DNA of 64,000 bases. Source: Desemzia incerta (GTDB lineage: Bacteria > Bacillota > Bacilli > Lactobacillales > Carnobacteriaceae). The stretch lies in assembly GCF_900115825.1 (NCBI RefSeq), contig NZ_FOXW01000003.1, positions 62,001 to 126,000 on the forward strand, in the 5' to 3' direction. Numbering within the stretch: the stretch's first letter is position 1; each line of letters begins with the position of its first letter. The notes under the pieces are model-generated. The model saw only the letters and a list, made by a program, of their open reading frames with translations. It did no database searches and was not told the origin of the DNA. Made by a program: the position numbers and the translations under genes. Of the stretch, positions 1 to 10,480 are shown in pieces.

Positions 1-717
1 CGCTCAGCGGAGATTGTTCTCGAAGGTGAACAGTTCCATCACATGATTCGAGTCATGCGAATGGAAGAGGATGATGAAGTTATACTGGTCTTACCGGACC
101 AAACGGCTTTTAAAGCAGCAATCACTGCTGTGTCAAAAGATGAAGTTCATTTGAAATGGACGGCAGATGAGGACCAAAGTAAAGAATTGCCTGTAGACGT
201 AACAATCGCCAGCGGTCTGCCTAAAGGGGATAAACTAGAATGGATCGTTCAAAAGGGAACAGAATTGGGTGCGCACGCTTTCTTACCTTTTAAATCAGAT
301 TTTACGATCGTGAAGTGGGACGCAAAAAAAGCTGCAAAAAAACAAGAGCGTTTGAGCAAAATCGCCCAAGAAGCTGCTGAACAAGCTCATCGGACAAAGG
401 TGCCAGAAGTACATTCCATCGCAACTTTTAAAGAATTGCTTCAACAAAGCGGTACGCATGATTACTGTATCGTAGCATATGAAGAGAATGCTAAAAATGG
501 AGAAATGCAGAATTTTCGTTCTGTATTGAACCAACTCCAACCTGGTCAGTCTGTTTTGATTGTGTTTGGACCTGAAGGCGGTTTGTCGCCAAAAGAAATT
601 CAATTGCTGGAAGAACAACGTTTTGTAGTGTGTTCTTTAGGGCCGCGTATTTTACGTACGGAAACGGCTCCATTGTACGCGTTGTCGGTTATTTCTTACA
701 TTACAGAATTAAATTAA
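1..717 (+). CDS. rsmE: 16S rRNA m3U1498 methyltransferase RsmE (5' end cut by window)
   Basis: RsmE methylates N3 of U1498 in 16S rRNA of assembled 30S subunits. The frame is already open at base 1 and reads GEQFHHMIRVMRM near its start, which is the conserved N-terminal PUA-like segment, so the true start lies left of the window and the ATG at 43 is internal. The C-terminal SPOUT-type knot is present: FGPEGGLSPKE and LGPRILRTETAPLYAL, the SAM-binding signature of the family. In related genomes prmA precedes this gene. Identification is secure; only the start is missing. Confidence 0.95.
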   Translation, partial: RSAEIVLEGEQFHHMIRVMRMEEDDEVILVLPDQTAFKAAITAVSKDEVHLKWTADEDQSKELPVDVTIASGLPKGDKLEWIVQKGTELGAHAFLPFKSDFTIVKWDAKKAAKKQERLSKIAQEAAEQAHRTKVPEVHSIATFKELLQQSGTHDYCIVAYEENAKNGEMQNFRSVLNQLQPGQSVLIVFGPEGGLSPKEIQLLEEQRFVVCSLGPRILRTETAPLYALSVISYITELN

Positions 718-791
718 TGATAAAATGTGTTTTTTTAACCGTTGAAGTAAGGTATACTATTAATGGAATATGATGAAAAGAGGGATGTATT

Positions 792-1475
792 GTGATAAAC
801 GATTTAAACAAATATGTTGACCATACATTATTAAAAGCGGATGCGACTGAAGAGCAAATCAAAGTATTGTGTGAAGAAGCAGCAGCTCATCATTTTATGT
901 CAGTATGCGTTAACCCTACATGGGTCAAAAAAGCAGCGGCATACTTAACAGGATCAGATGTAGCAGTATGTACAGTAATCGGCTTTCCTTTAGGAACAAC
1001 AACTCCTGAAGTTAAAGCATTTGAAGCAAAAAATGCTATTCAAAACGGCGCAACAGAAGTAGATATGGTTATCAATATCGGTGCGTTGAAAGATAAAGAC
1101 GACGAGACTGTAGAACGCGATATCGAAGGCGTTGTAAAAGCTGCTGAAGGCAAAGCGTTGACAAAAGTAATCATTGAAACAAGTTTATTGACCGATGAAG
1201 AAAAAATCAGAGCATGTGAAATCGCGAAAAAAGCTGGAGCAGATTTCGTTAAAACGTCTACTGGATTCTCAACTGGCGGTGCAACAGTAGAAGACATCAA
1301 ATTGATGCGCAGTGCTGTTGGTCCTGAACTAGGAGTGAAAGCAAGCGGCGGCGTTCGTACCACTGAAGATGCTGAAGCTTTCATCGAAGCAGGAGCAACT
1401 CGTTTAGGTTCTTCTAACGGAATTGCTTTGCTTGGAAAATCTTCTGATCAAGCAGACAGTTCTTCAAGCTATTGA
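792..1475 (+). CDS. deoC: Deoxyribose-phosphate aldolase
   Basis: DeoC splits 2-deoxyribose 5-phosphate into glyceraldehyde 3-phosphate and acetaldehyde in deoxynucleoside catabolism. The 227-aa product has the usual length. The Schiff-base lysine is in [14 protein letters not shown] and the second conserved lysine in [17 protein letters not shown] near the N-terminus is also typical. The start is GTG at 792 behind AAGAGGG. The gene stands alone, with an intrinsic terminator 50 bp downstream. A TATACT lies upstream at 753-758 without a convincing -35. Functional link: cdd and the nucleoside hydrolase/NupC genes elsewhere in the window feed the same salvage pathways. Confidence 0.95.
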   Translation: MINDLNKYVDHTLLKADATEEQIKVLCEEAAAHHFMSVCVNPTWVKKAAAYLTGSDVAVCTVIGFPLGTTTPEVKAFEAKNAIQNGATEVDMVINIGALKDKDDETVERDIEGVVKAAEGKALTKVIIETSLLTDEEKIRACEIAKKAGADFVKTSTGFSTGGATVEDIKLMRSAVGPELGVKASGGVRTTEDAEAFIEAGATRLGSSNGIALLGKSSDQADSSSSY

Positions 1476-1522
1476 AATAGAAATACGTAAAGAGTATAAT
1501 TAATCTAAGATTAGACAGTTGG

Positions 1523-1550
1523 ATAGCACTCGCTTCGAGTGCTATTTTTA
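1523..1550 (+). terminator. Intrinsic terminator after deoC
   Basis: A perfect 10-bp stem (ATAGCACTCG / CGAGTGCTAT) closes on a 3-nt loop and is followed by TTTTTA. It separates deoC from rel. Confidence 0.9.
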
Positions 1551-1583
1551 TACACCTAGTTAAATTAAAGAGAAGGTGACAAA

Positions 1584-3797
1584 ATGCCTAAAAATAAAGA
1601 GTATACCGCCAAAGAAGTTATTGCGTTAACATTGACTTATATGAATAGCAACCATGTGGCGTTTGTCAAAAAAGCAAGTGATTTTGCCGAAAGAGCTCAC
1701 GAAGGTCAATTTCGTAAATCTGGCGAACCGTACTTTACACATCCGATTCAAGTTGCAGGCATTCTGGCAGAATTGAAAATGGATCCGGTAACTGTAGCAA
1801 CAGGATTCTTGCATGATGTAGTAGAAGATACTGATTTTACATTTGATGATATCGCGAATGAGTTTTCTCAAGAAGTCGCTGAATTGGTAGATGGAGTAAC
1901 CAAGCTTGGGAAAATCCAATTTCAATCCTTGGAACAACACCAAGCGGAAAACCATCGTAAAATGCTGTTGGCAATGGCCAATGATTTAAGAGTGATCATG
2001 GTCAAATTGGCTGACCGTTTACACAACTTGCGTACGTTAAAATACCATCGTCCTGAAAAACAACGTCGTATCGCTAATGAGACGTTGGAAATTTATGCGC
2101 CGTTAGCTGATCGATTAGGGATCAATCGGATCAAATGGGAACTAGAAGATACTTCTTTACGCTATTTGAATCCGCAACAATATTACCGCATCGTGCATTT
2201 GATGAGCTCGAAACGCGAAGAGCGCGAAGGGTATATTGCAAATGCGATTGAAGAGATCCAGCATTCAGTAGACGATTTGAATATTGATGCTGAAATCACT
2301 GGACGTCCGAAACACATTTATTCGATCTACCGGAAAATGAGAGATCAAAAGAAACAATTCAATGAGATCTATGACTTGTTGGCTATACGGGCCATCGTAG
2401 ATTCCATTAGGGATTGTTATGCTGTTTTAGGGGCGATCCACACTAGATGGAAACCAATGCCTGGAAGATTCAAAGATTATATCGCAATGCCAAAAGCTAA
2501 CATGTACCAGTCGTTGCATACGACAGTCATTGGTCCTGGCGGCAATCCTGTAGAGGTCCAAATCAGAACCAAAGAAATGCACCATATTGCTGAATATGGG
2601 GTCGCAGCACACTGGGCTTATAAAGAAGGCATTACCCAAAAAGTCGAAGGACCACAAATCAACGACACAGTTCCTTGGTTTAGAGACATCATTGAATTGC
2701 AGGATGAGTCGGATGATGCCGGCGACTTCATGCAAAGTGTAAAAGACGACATCTTTAGAGATAAAGTGTATGTCTTCACACCAAAAGGCGACGTTACGGA
2801 ACTTCCTTTAGGTTCAGGTCCTTTGGATTTTGCTTACAGCGTGCATACCGAAATCGGAAATAAAGCTGTAGGAGCCAAAATCAACAGCAAAATCGTTCCC
2901 TTGAATTACAAGTTAAAAACAGGGGACATTGTTGAGATTTTAACGTCGACCAATTCATACGGTCCTAGTAGAGACTGGTTGAACTTCGTTTCGACTTCAA
3001 AAGCCAGAAACAAAATCAAGAGATTCTTTAAACTGCAAGACCGTGAAGAAAACATTATTAAAGGAAAAGATTTAGTCGAAAAACAATTGCTGGAAATGAA
3101 TTTTCAGCCAAAAGAATATTTGACTAAAGCGAACATGAAAATGCTTTTGGATCGATTCAACTTCAGCAGTGAAGAAGATTTATTAGCGGCTATTGGGTAT
3201 GGAGAGCTGACGGCTTTAGTGGTAGCCAATCGCTTGACCGAAAAAGAACGTCGTGATCGTAAAAACGATGAGAAGTTCGCTGAAATGGATACCATTGAGC
3301 TGAAACCTAAGAAACCTGAAACTGAAAAGATGAAGATCAAGCACGAAGACGGTGTCGTCATCCAAGGAGTAGACAACTTGTTGACTCGCTTGAGTCGTTG
3401 TTGTAACCCTGTTCCTGGAGACGAAATCGTGGGCTATATTACAAAAGGTAGAGGAATCTCTATTCACCGTAAGGACTGTGCCAATGTGAACTCTTCTTCC
3501 GAGGTAGAGGATCGGTTGATTGATGTGGAGTGGGAAGACACTTCTAACGCCAAAAAAGAATACAATGCGGAACTTCAAGTTGAAGGATACAACCGTACTG
3601 GTTTGTTGAATGAGATTTTACAAGTAGTGAATACACAAACAAAAAATCTCAGCAACGTCAATGGCCGTATAGACAATAATAAAATGGCGACCATTACGTT
3701 AACAATCGGGATTGTCAATCTGAGCCAATTGGAAAAAATCGTGGATAAGATCAAGAATATTCCAGATGTATATACCGTAAGAAGAATCACTTCTTAA
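1584..3797 (+). CDS. relA: Bifunctional (p)ppGpp synthetase/hydrolase Rel
   Basis: Long RSH enzyme that makes and degrades the stringent-response alarmone (p)ppGpp. The 737-aa product has the full order: HD hydrolase domain (about residues 40-200, with HDVVEDTDFT), synthetase domain (about 230-370, with YQSLHTTVIGPGG), TGS domain (about 395-455, VYVFTPKGDVTELP), zinc-finger/helical region with SRCCNPVPGD, and a C-terminal ACT domain. The HD-ED residues are intact, so hydrolysis should work. ATG follows AGAAGGTGAC. It is followed by dtd, the order seen in many Firmicutes. In related Listeria, ppGpp inhibits PgpH, whose gene is also in this window. Confidence 0.97.
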   Translation: MPKNKEYTAKEVIALTLTYMNSNHVAFVKKASDFAERAHEGQFRKSGEPYFTHPIQVAGILAELKMDPVTVATGFLHDVVEDTDFTFDDIANEFSQEVAELVDGVTKLGKIQFQSLEQHQAENHRKMLLAMANDLRVIMVKLADRLHNLRTLKYHRPEKQRRIANETLEIYAPLADRLGINRIKWELEDTSLRYLNPQQYYRIVHLMSSKREEREGYIANAIEEIQHSVDDLNIDAEITGRPKHIYSIYRKMRDQKKQFNEIYDLLAIRAIVDSIRDCYAVLGAIHTRWKPMPGRFKDYIAMPKANMYQSLHTTVIGPGGNPVEVQIRTKEMHHIAEYGVAAHWAYKEGITQKVEGPQINDTVPWFRDIIELQDESDDAGDFMQSVKDDIFRDKVYVFTPKGDVTELPLGSGPLDFAYSVHTEIGNKAVGAKINSKIVPLNYKLKTGDIVEILTSTNSYGPSRDWLNFVSTSKARNKIKRFFKLQDREENIIKGKDLVEKQLLEMNFQPKEYLTKANMKMLLDRFNFSSEEDLLAAIGYGELTALVVANRLTEKERRDRKNDEKFAEMDTIELKPKKPETEKMKIKHEDGVVIQGVDNLLTRLSRCCNPVPGDEIVGYITKGRGISIHRKDCANVNSSSEVEDRLIDVEWEDTSNAKKEYNAELQVEGYNRTGLLNEILQVVNTQTKNLSNVNGRIDNNKMATITLTIGIVNLSQLEKIVDKIKNIPDVYTVRRITS

Positions 3798-3809
3798 CAA
3801 AAACAATTG

Positions 3810-3868
3810 AAGCACATTTCATCAAAGCGACAGAAGAGCAAAACTTCTCTGCTTAATGGAATGTGCTT
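3810..3868 (+). terminator. Long stem-loop between rel and dtd, possible weak terminator
   Basis: AAGCACATT and AATGTGCTT form a 9-bp outer stem, enclosing an inner AGAAG/CTTCT hairpin. The sequence after it is TATCT, not a T-run, so it may be an RNA-processing or partial termination structure. Dtd may be cotranscribed with rel. Confidence 0.35.
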
Positions 3869-3899
3869 TATCTAATGAAACAAAAAAGGAGTTCATAAA

Positions 3900-4346
3900 G
3901 TGAGAGTAGTTATTCAACGTTCAAAAAAAGCATCCGTTTCAATCAATCAAGAAATAGTAGGAGCTATCGATCATGGCTTTGTCTTGCTGGTTGGGATAGG
4001 AGAAGAAGATACTCAAGAAGATGTAGAGTACTTAGTGCGCAAAATCAGCAAAATGAGAATTTTTGAAGATGGGGAAGGAAAAATGAACCTTTCTTTAGCT
4101 GATGTAGGAGGAGAGATCCTGTCTATCTCTCAATTTACATTGCATGCCAACACAAAAAAAGGCAACCGGCCAAGTTTTATCGAAGCTGCCAAACCGGACC
4201 GGGCTATCCCTCTGTATGATGCATTCAATCAACAACTGAGAGAACAAAGTTTTAAAGTTGAAGTCGGACAATTTGGTGCCGACATGCAAGTCTCTTTAGT
4301 GAACGACGGTCCAGTCACGATTTTGATCGACAGTAAACAGAAATAA
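3900..4346 (+). CDS. dtd: D-aminoacyl-tRNA deacylase
   Basis: Dtd removes D-amino acids mischarged on tRNA. The 148-aa product is full length and carries the two active-site motifs SQFTLHA and NDGPVT. The start is GTG at 3900 behind AAAAGGAG. It follows rel by about 100 bp, a conserved pair in Firmicutes, and ends at a bidirectional terminator shared with the convergent amidase gene. Confidence 0.95.
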   Translation: MRVVIQRSKKASVSINQEIVGAIDHGFVLLVGIGEEDTQEDVEYLVRKISKMRIFEDGEGKMNLSLADVGGEILSISQFTLHANTKKGNRPSFIEAAKPDRAIPLYDAFNQQLREQSFKVEVGQFGADMQVSLVNDGPVTILIDSKQK

Positions 4347-4355
4347 ACGAAAAAA

Positions 4356-4388
4356 CAGTTGAGTCGCTGGACTCAACTGCTTTTTGTT
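4356..4388 (+). terminator. Bidirectional terminator between dtd and the amidase
   Basis: A 10-bp perfect stem CAGTTGAGTC / GACTCAACTG with a 4-nt loop is preceded by A6 and followed by CTTTTTG. It can therefore stop transcription from both convergent genes. Confidence 0.9.
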
Positions 4389-5711
4389 TTAAGGTGCAAA
4401 ATATTGATTTAATGCTTGATAGATACCTTCGACTACTTGAGAACGGTATTGGTTCGTATTAACGATTTGTTGATCTCTGTCGTTGTTCAAATACCCTAAT
4501 TCCAACAATACAGCAGGTTGGTAATTTTCTCTCAAGACATAATAGTCGCCTCGTCGGACACCATTATTTGGAAGAGGTCCGTACTGACTTAAGTTTTGAT
4601 TGATTAAATCCGCCAGACCTTTTTCATCTTCATGATAGTAATACGTTGTTGTACCGCTGATCTCATTGCGAACTTCAGTTGAATCGTAATGGATACTGAT
4701 GAAGGCATCGGCATGAGCATTGTTACTAATGTATGCACGATCACGCAGCTCAATAAATTCATCGGATTCCCGTGTCAAAATGACATTTGCCCCGGCATTC
4801 CGTAAGCGGTTGGCTAATAGGATAGCTGTTGCCAAAGTGGCATCTTTTTCATAGAAAGAACTTGCTAAAGCTCCGGAGTCTTTACCGCCATGTCCGGCAT
4901 CAATAACGATCGTAGCTTCGGAAATATTGGTTATCGTCGCTGTCGGTGCGGCTTCACTGTTGGCTGATAAATCGACTACCCAGTTTGCAACATAACCTTG
5001 CGAGCCATCAGCCAGTTCTATAATGTACCAGTCTCCGACAGCTTCTACAAACGCAAATGTTTCTCCTTTAGAAGCGGAATGTACTACACCTTCTTCAATA
5101 GAAGGGCCGCTGCGGATATTAGTACCGTTGGAACGAATCGTTACTTTTTGTACAGGTGCTGCAGCATTTTCTTTTGTCGCTACTGTAGAAGGAGCTTCTT
5201 GCTTAGGTTGTACACTGACTTCAATCAAATCAGAACTGATCCACGCGACTTGGCCATTGTACTGTACTTGAGTCCAGCCTTCTTGTTGGAAGAGGACTGT
5301 CAATTGAGTCCCTTCAGGTACGACACCCAATATAGCACTGTCTGTGCTGCTTTCAGCTCGCACATTCGCTTCGGTATACGTAATGGTTCCGACTGAATTG
5401 GTTGCTGCACTGATCTCGCTATTGTCGACCAACCAGCTGGCTATCCAGCCGACCTGGTCATTACTAATGCGTACTTTGTACCATTCATTTTCTTCAGAAA
5501 TGACTTGTACTTTTTGATCCTGAACTACTTGAGACATAACGTCATAAGACAGTCCAGGTCCTGTACGAACGTTTACTACACTGGCATTGATCGTTACGGT
5601 ACTTGTCTGAGCCATTGCAATAGTAGCGTAAGTGGTCAATAAAAGAAATAATCCCATAATAAGGAGTATCGTTGTTTTTTTAGGTTTATGTATTGTCGTG
5701 GAATCGGGCAT
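4389..5711 (-). CDS. Secreted N-acetylmuramoyl-L-alanine amidase with three SH3b domains
   Basis: Exported peptidoglycan hydrolase that cuts the MurNAc-L-Ala bond. I place the start at ATG 5709-5711, giving 440 aa with a basic N-terminus, a hydrophobic signal segment (ILLIMGLFLLLTTYATIAMA) and probable cleavage after AMA. The frame extends upstream to 5840 but that part is not signal-like. Three SH3b repeats follow (NVRTGPG, NVRAESS, NIRSGPS), then Amidase_3 at about 270-440 with the zinc-site motifs VIDAGHGG, E in FIELRDR, ISIHYDS and the catalytic ELGYLNN. It resembles Bacillus YrvJ/LytC-type enzymes, which often sit beside hisS. Confidence 0.93.
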   Translation of the reverse strand: MPDSTTIHKPKKTTILLIMGLFLLLTTYATIAMAQTSTVTINASVVNVRTGPGLSYDVMSQVVQDQKVQVISEENEWYKVRISNDQVGWIASWLVDNSEISAATNSVGTITYTEANVRAESSTDSAILGVVPEGTQLTVLFQQEGWTQVQYNGQVAWISSDLIEVSVQPKQEAPSTVATKENAAAPVQKVTIRSNGTNIRSGPSIEEGVVHSASKGETFAFVEAVGDWYIIELADGSQGYVANWVVDLSANSEAAPTATITNISEATIVIDAGHGGKDSGALASSFYEKDATLATAILLANRLRNAGANVILTRESDEFIELRDRAYISNNAHADAFISIHYDSTEVRNEISGTTTYYYHEDEKGLADLINQNLSQYGPLPNNGVRRGDYYVLRENYQPAVLLELGYLNNDRDQQIVNTNQYRSQVVEGIYQALNQYFAP

Positions 5712-5919
5712 AAAAATCACTACTTTCTCAACATATCTTATGTAAAAAAGATTATTTTTGTCATGATTAAGTATAACAATTGTTTCGACCATTAAGCAAT
5801 TAAAATCTGAAAGAGAAACAGGAATTATAGAAGCAAACATGGAAAAATGAAAAAATAATATCTTAAAAACTCATAATTTGGCACTGGATAAGAACATTTA
5901 ACGGCTCTTAGAATGTGTC

Positions 5920-5948
5920 TTGACAATTTATAGGCTTTCTAGTAATCT
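5920..5948 (+). promoter_or_regulatory. Promoter of the hisS-aspS T-box operon
   Basis: A consensus -35 TTGACA (5920-5925) is followed at 17 bp by TAATCT (5943-5948), just upstream of the T-box leader. Confidence 0.85.
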
Positions 5949-5954
5949 AGAGCT

Positions 5955-6213
5955 AATACAATAGATCTGAACCCGTTGAAAGAGAAAGTAATATTATTTT
6001 CCGTATCCTAAGAGAGAATTTTCGTTGGCTGAAAAAAATTCTGCGTGAAATAATATGAAAGACACTCCGGAGGGACAGTAGTGAAAAGCTGCTGCGTCAC
6101 GAGCGTTAATCGTAAAGGAAAGCTACCCAGCTTTCAAAACAAGGTGGTACCACGTGCTGACAAGTTCACTCGTCCTTATTTTGCTTATGGCAGAATAAGG
6201 ACGAGTTTTTTTT
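5955..6213 (+). promoter_or_regulatory. T-box leader controlling hisS-aspS
   Basis: tRNA-sensing riboswitch. The T-box core AAGGTGGTACCACG is at 6141-6154. The terminator is a 13-bp stem (6168-6180 with 6194-6206) followed by T8. In stem I the specifier loop has the expected AGTA on the 5' side and GAA on the 3' side, after which the sequence reads GACAC (6061-6065). GAC is an Asp codon and the overlapping CAC a His codon, matching the two synthetase genes downstream. Uncharged tRNA should favour readthrough. Confidence 0.93.
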
Positions 6214-6248
6214 GTATAAAAATGTGATTGATAAGAGGAGAGAAAACT

Positions 6249-7577
6249 ATGAGATTCCAAAAACCAAAAGGAACAGCTGATTTATTACCAGAAAATACAA
6301 AACAATGGCAATATGTAGAAGATACATTTAGAGCCGTATTTGCAGATTACCAATTTGAAGAAATCCGTACACCGATTTTTGAAAGCAAAGATTTATTTTC
6401 AAGAGGTGTAGGAGAATCCAGTGATATCGTTTCGAAAGAGATGTATATCTTCAAGGACAAAGGAGATAGAGAATTAGCATTACGTCCTGAAGGAACCGCA
6501 TCGGTTGCTAGAGCTTTTGTTGAAAATAAATTATTTGGTCCAGAACATACTAAACCGTATAAAGTTTATTACCAAGGTCCAATGTTCCGTTACGAGCGTC
6601 CTCAAAGCGGAAGAATGCGCCAATTCCACCAAATGGGTGTAGAAGTGTTCGGCAGTAAAAATCCTGCAACAGATGTAGAAACGATTGCATTAGCGATGGA
6701 TCTATTCCAAGAGTTGGGACTGGAAAGCTTAAAACTAGTGATCAATTCATTAGGGGATGTAGAAAGCCGTTTAGCTTATCGTGAAGCTTTGATCGCTTAT
6801 TTAGAACCTCATTTTGAAGAATTGAGTGAAGATTCTAAAACTCGTCTACACAAAAATCCATTACGTGTGTTAGACAGTAAAGACAGAAGAGACAAAGAAA
6901 TCGTAGCGAATGCACCATCGATTTTGGACTATCTGAATGAAACGTCTAAAAAACATTTCGAAGTCGTTAAAGAAATGCTGGACGCTTTGGAGATTCCATA
7001 TGTTATCGACAGCAATATGGTTCGTGGATTAGATTACTATAACGATACTATTTTTGAAGTCATGACAGAATCTGAAGCGTTTGGAAGTTTGACAACGATT
7101 TGTGCTGGTGGACGATACGACGGTTTAGTAGAAGAAGTCGGCGGACCAGCTACACCAGGTTTTGGATTCGGTATCGGAATGGAACGTTTATTAATGATCT
7201 TGGAAGCTGAAAACATTGAACTTCTTGAAGAAGAAGAGTTGGATGTATATGTGATCGGTATTGGAGAAGAAACAAACTTAGAAACATTGAAAGTTGTACA
7301 AGCCATCCGTGCTGCAGGAATGTCTGCTGACCGCGATTACTTGGACCGTAAATTGAAAGCTCAATTCAAAGCAGCCAACAAGAAAAATGCTCGTGTAGTA
7401 TTGACGCTTGGTCAAAATGAATTGGAACAAGGCGTGATCAACTTCAAAGTAATGAAAACAGGAAAAGAATCTGCTGTTGAACTAGAAGAGATCTATGATG
7501 GCGATTTTGAAAAAATCTTCAATTTAAAAGTTGCTGATATGACTGCATTTAACGAATTTTTCAAAAAAGAAGACTAA
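6249..7577 (+). CDS. hisS: Histidyl-tRNA synthetase
   Basis: Class II synthetase charging tRNA-His. The 442-aa product shows motif 2 ([17 protein letters not shown]), the HisA signatures [12 protein letters not shown] and [12 protein letters not shown], motif 3 ([11 protein letters not shown]), and the C-terminal anticodon-binding domain. The start is ATG 6249, because GAGGAG lies 9 nt before it; an in-frame TTG at 6228 would put the ribosome site inside the gene. It is the first gene of the T-box operon, with aspS 35 bp downstream. Confidence 0.97.
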   Translation: MRFQKPKGTADLLPENTKQWQYVEDTFRAVFADYQFEEIRTPIFESKDLFSRGVGESSDIVSKEMYIFKDKGDRELALRPEGTASVARAFVENKLFGPEHTKPYKVYYQGPMFRYERPQSGRMRQFHQMGVEVFGSKNPATDVETIALAMDLFQELGLESLKLVINSLGDVESRLAYREALIAYLEPHFEELSEDSKTRLHKNPLRVLDSKDRRDKEIVANAPSILDYLNETSKKHFEVVKEMLDALEIPYVIDSNMVRGLDYYNDTIFEVMTESEAFGSLTTICAGGRYDGLVEEVGGPATPGFGFGIGMERLLMILEAENIELLEEEELDVYVIGIGEETNLETLKVVQAIRAAGMSADRDYLDRKLKAQFKAANKKNARVVLTLGQNELEQGVINFKVMKTGKESAVELEEIYDGDFEKIFNLKVADMTAFNEFFKKED

Positions 7578-7612
7578 GAACGAATTAAAGAAGAATAGAA
7601 GGGTTGATTAAA

Positions 7613-9403
7613 ATGGCTAAACGAACAGTATATTGTGGCAAAGTCACTGAAGAACTAGTTGGAGAAGAAATTGTCTTAAAAGGTTGGGTACAAAAGCGCA
7701 GAGATTTAGGTGACTTGATATTTGTTGATTTGCGTGACCGTGAAGGAATCGTTCAAATCGTTTTTAACCCTCATTTTTCTAAAGAAGCTTTAGAGATTGC
7801 TGAATCTATTCGTAACGAATATGTCATCGAAGTAAAAGGAGCTGTAGTGAAGCGTTCGGCTGGAATGGAAAACGATAAATTACAAACAGGGCGTGTAGAG
7901 ATCGAAGCTCATGAAGTCACTGTTTTGAACGAAGCAAAAACTACTCCATTTTACATCGAAGACGGAGTATCGGTTTCTGACGAAAAAAGAATGGAATACC
8001 GTTACCTTGACTTACGTCGTCCGGAAATGACAAAAAACTTGATTTTACGTCACCAATTGACTAAAACAGTTCGAAACTTTTTAGACAACCAAAACTTTAT
8101 CGACATTGAAACACCGTATTTAACGAAATCAACTCCTGAAGGTGCAAGAGACTATTTAGTGCCTTCTAGAGTACATCCAGGACATTTTTATGCTCTTCCT
8201 CAATCACCGCAGTTGTTCAAACAATTGTTGATGGGAGCAGGATTTGACCGTTACTACCAAATCGTTCGTTGTTTTAGAGACGAAGATTTACGCGGAGACC
8301 GTCAACCAGAGTTTTCTCAAATCGATATCGAAACGAGTTTCCTGGAGCCTGAAGAGATCCAAACATTTACAGAAGAAATGCTGGCTAAAGTAGTTAAAGA
8401 AACTAAAGGAATCGATGTAACATTGCCGTTCCCTCGTATGTCTTATGACGATGCAATGAATCGTTACGGAAGCGACAAACCAGATATCCGTTTTGGGTTG
8501 GAATTGATCGCGCTAGACGATGTTGTAAAAGATTCTGGATTCAAAGTGTTTAGTGGAGCAGTAGCCAATGGCGGTATGGTAAAAGCGTTGAACGTTAAAG
8601 GAGCAGCAGATAACTATTCTCGTAAAGATATCGATGCTTTAGGTGAGTTCGTCGGTATTTACGGTGCTAAAGGTCTTGCTTGGTTGAAAGTCGACGAAGA
8701 AGGATTAAAAGGACCGATTGCTAAGTTCTTCAAAGAAGACGCAGAAGCATTGATGGAACGCACTCAAGCTGAACCTGGAGACTTATTATTGTTCGTAGCA
8801 GATAAATCATCTGTTGTATATGACGCTTTAGGAGCTTTACGTGTGAAATTAGGAAAAGAATTGAACTTGATCGATCAAAGTCAATTTGCTTTCTTATGGA
8901 TCGTTGACTGGCCTTTAGTAGAATACGATGAAAACGAAGACCGTTATACAGCTGTTCACCATCCGTTTACTATGCCGGAAGCAGATACTCTGCAATACTT
9001 GGAAGACCAACCAGATAAAGTAAGAGCTATTGCTTACGATATCGTATTGAATGGTTACGAATTGGGTGGAGGATCTATTCGTATCCACAAACGTGACATC
9101 CAAGAAAAAATGTTTAAAACATTAGGTTTCACTAAAGAACAAGCAGAAGAGCAATTTGGATTCTTGTTAGATGCTTTGGAATACGGATTCCCACCACACG
9201 GAGGAATCGCTCTAGGATTAGATCGTTTTGCTATGCTGTTGGCTGGGGAAGAAAATATTCGTGAAGTGATCGCATTCCCTAAAAATGGTCGTGCGGTTGA
9301 TCCGATGGCTAAAGCGCCAAGCATTGTAGAAGTAAAACAATTAGATGAACTGTCTATTCAAACCGCTCAAATCGAATCAGATGAAGAAGCAACGGAAGAA
9401 TAA
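7613..9403 (+). CDS. aspS: Aspartyl-tRNA synthetase
   Basis: Class IIb synthetase charging tRNA-Asp, 596 aa from ATG 7613. It contains an N-terminal OB anticodon-binding domain ([21 protein letters not shown]), motif 2 ([16 protein letters not shown]), the bacterial GAD insertion (about 290-420), and motif 3 ([15 protein letters not shown]). An in-frame TTG at 7604 is less likely because AGAAGGG lies just upstream of it and is better spaced for the ATG. Cotranscribed with hisS under the T-box. The C-terminus is strongly acidic. Confidence 0.97.
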   Translation: MAKRTVYCGKVTEELVGEEIVLKGWVQKRRDLGDLIFVDLRDREGIVQIVFNPHFSKEALEIAESIRNEYVIEVKGAVVKRSAGMENDKLQTGRVEIEAHEVTVLNEAKTTPFYIEDGVSVSDEKRMEYRYLDLRRPEMTKNLILRHQLTKTVRNFLDNQNFIDIETPYLTKSTPEGARDYLVPSRVHPGHFYALPQSPQLFKQLLMGAGFDRYYQIVRCFRDEDLRGDRQPEFSQIDIETSFLEPEEIQTFTEEMLAKVVKETKGIDVTLPFPRMSYDDAMNRYGSDKPDIRFGLELIALDDVVKDSGFKVFSGAVANGGMVKALNVKGAADNYSRKDIDALGEFVGIYGAKGLAWLKVDEEGLKGPIAKFFKEDAEALMERTQAEPGDLLLFVADKSSVVYDALGALRVKLGKELNLIDQSQFAFLWIVDWPLVEYDENEDRYTAVHHPFTMPEADTLQYLEDQPDKVRAIAYDIVLNGYELGGGSIRIHKRDIQEKMFKTLGFTKEQAEEQFGFLLDALEYGFPPHGGIALGLDRFAMLLAGEENIREVIAFPKNGRAVDPMAKAPSIVEVKQLDELSIQTAQIESDEEATEE

Positions 9404-9473
9404 TAACGAAGTTCTTTTTCGTAATCAGTCTCTTATAATAGAAATAAGTGTTTAGAAAAGGCAGGAGAATAAA

Positions 9474-10376
9474 ATGGTTTTGATTGGATCACACGTTTCA
9501 ATGAAAGGAAAAGAGATGTTGCTGGGAGCTGCCCAAGAAGCAGCCAGCTACAATGCCTCTACTTTCATGATTTATACTGGAGCACCTCAAAATACGCGTC
9601 GTAAAGCTTTAGACGAGATGAACATTCCAGCTGGAGAAGCCTTTTGCAAAGAAAATGGACTCTCTGATATTGTTGTTCATGCTCCGTATATTATCAATTT
9701 AGGCAATACCATAAAACCTGAAAACTTTGGGTTTGCTGTTGAGTTTTTAAGAGCAGAGATCGTGAGAGCAGAAGCATTAGGAGCTACTCAAATTACGATG
9801 CACCCAGGAGCTCATGTCGGAGCAGGAGCAGAAGCTGCTATCCAACAAATTGTTAAAGGATTGAATGAAGTATTGCATCCTGGACAAACAGCTCAAATCG
9901 CTCTAGAAACAATGGCGGGTAAAGGAACTGAAATTGGACGCTCGTTTGATGAGATTGCTAAGATCATTGATGGCGTCACATTGAATGAAAAACTATCCGT
10001 TACTCTGGATACGTGTCACACGAATGATGCAGGGTATAACGTGAAAGAAGATTTCGATGGAGTATTGAATGAATTTGACCACATTATCGGATTGGATCGC
10101 TTGAAAGTTGTCCACGTCAATGACTCTAAAAATCCAATGGGCAGTCATAAAGACCGTCATGAAAATATCGGTTTTGGAACGATTGGATTTGAAGCATTGA
10201 ATAAGATCGTTCATCATGAAGCATTGACTAAAGTGCCGAAAATTTTGGAAACACCTTTTGTTGGAGAAGACAAAAAGAACAAAAAAGCCCCTTATGGACA
10301 TGAAATCAATATGTTCCGCAAACAAGAATTCAATCCAAACGTATTGGATGACATCTTAAACGGAACAGCTTACTAA
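9474..10376 (+). CDS. nfo: Endonuclease IV (AP endonuclease)
   Basis: Zinc-dependent AP endonuclease of base-excision repair. The 300-aa TIM barrel carries the family motifs [30 protein letters not shown] and [21 protein letters not shown], which supply the three-zinc ligands. ATG follows GGCAGGAG. A TATAAT at 9434-9439 may be its -10 element. In Bacillus nfo (yqfS) lies near zur, as it does here. Confidence 0.96.
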   Translation: MVLIGSHVSMKGKEMLLGAAQEAASYNASTFMIYTGAPQNTRRKALDEMNIPAGEAFCKENGLSDIVVHAPYIINLGNTIKPENFGFAVEFLRAEIVRAEALGATQITMHPGAHVGAGAEAAIQQIVKGLNEVLHPGQTAQIALETMAGKGTEIGRSFDEIAKIIDGVTLNEKLSVTLDTCHTNDAGYNVKEDFDGVLNEFDHIIGLDRLKVVHVNDSKNPMGSHKDRHENIGFGTIGFEALNKIVHHEALTKVPKILETPFVGEDKKNKKAPYGHEINMFRKQEFNPNVLDDILNGTAY

Positions 10377-10393
10377 ATCTTTAATAGATACTA

Positions 10394-10452
10394 AAAACTC
10401 AGATGATTGCACCGGCTTTATCTAAAAGCGCGGGCAGTCGTCTGAGTTTTAG
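10394..10452 (+). terminator. Terminator after nfo, likely bidirectional
   Basis: AAACTCAGA-GA-TGC pairs with GCA-TC-TCTGAGTTT around a 27-nt loop region and ends in TTTTAG. A-rich sequence on the left lets it serve convergent ppsR too. Confidence 0.8.
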
Positions 10453-10480
10453 TTATCTCTCTTAGTTGTCCAAATAGGAA

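Noticed and set aside
1040-1384. Long antisense frames opposite deoC, rel, aspS and other core genes
   Set aside because: Shadow frames of real genes; serine/isoleucine-rich products and no ribosome sites.
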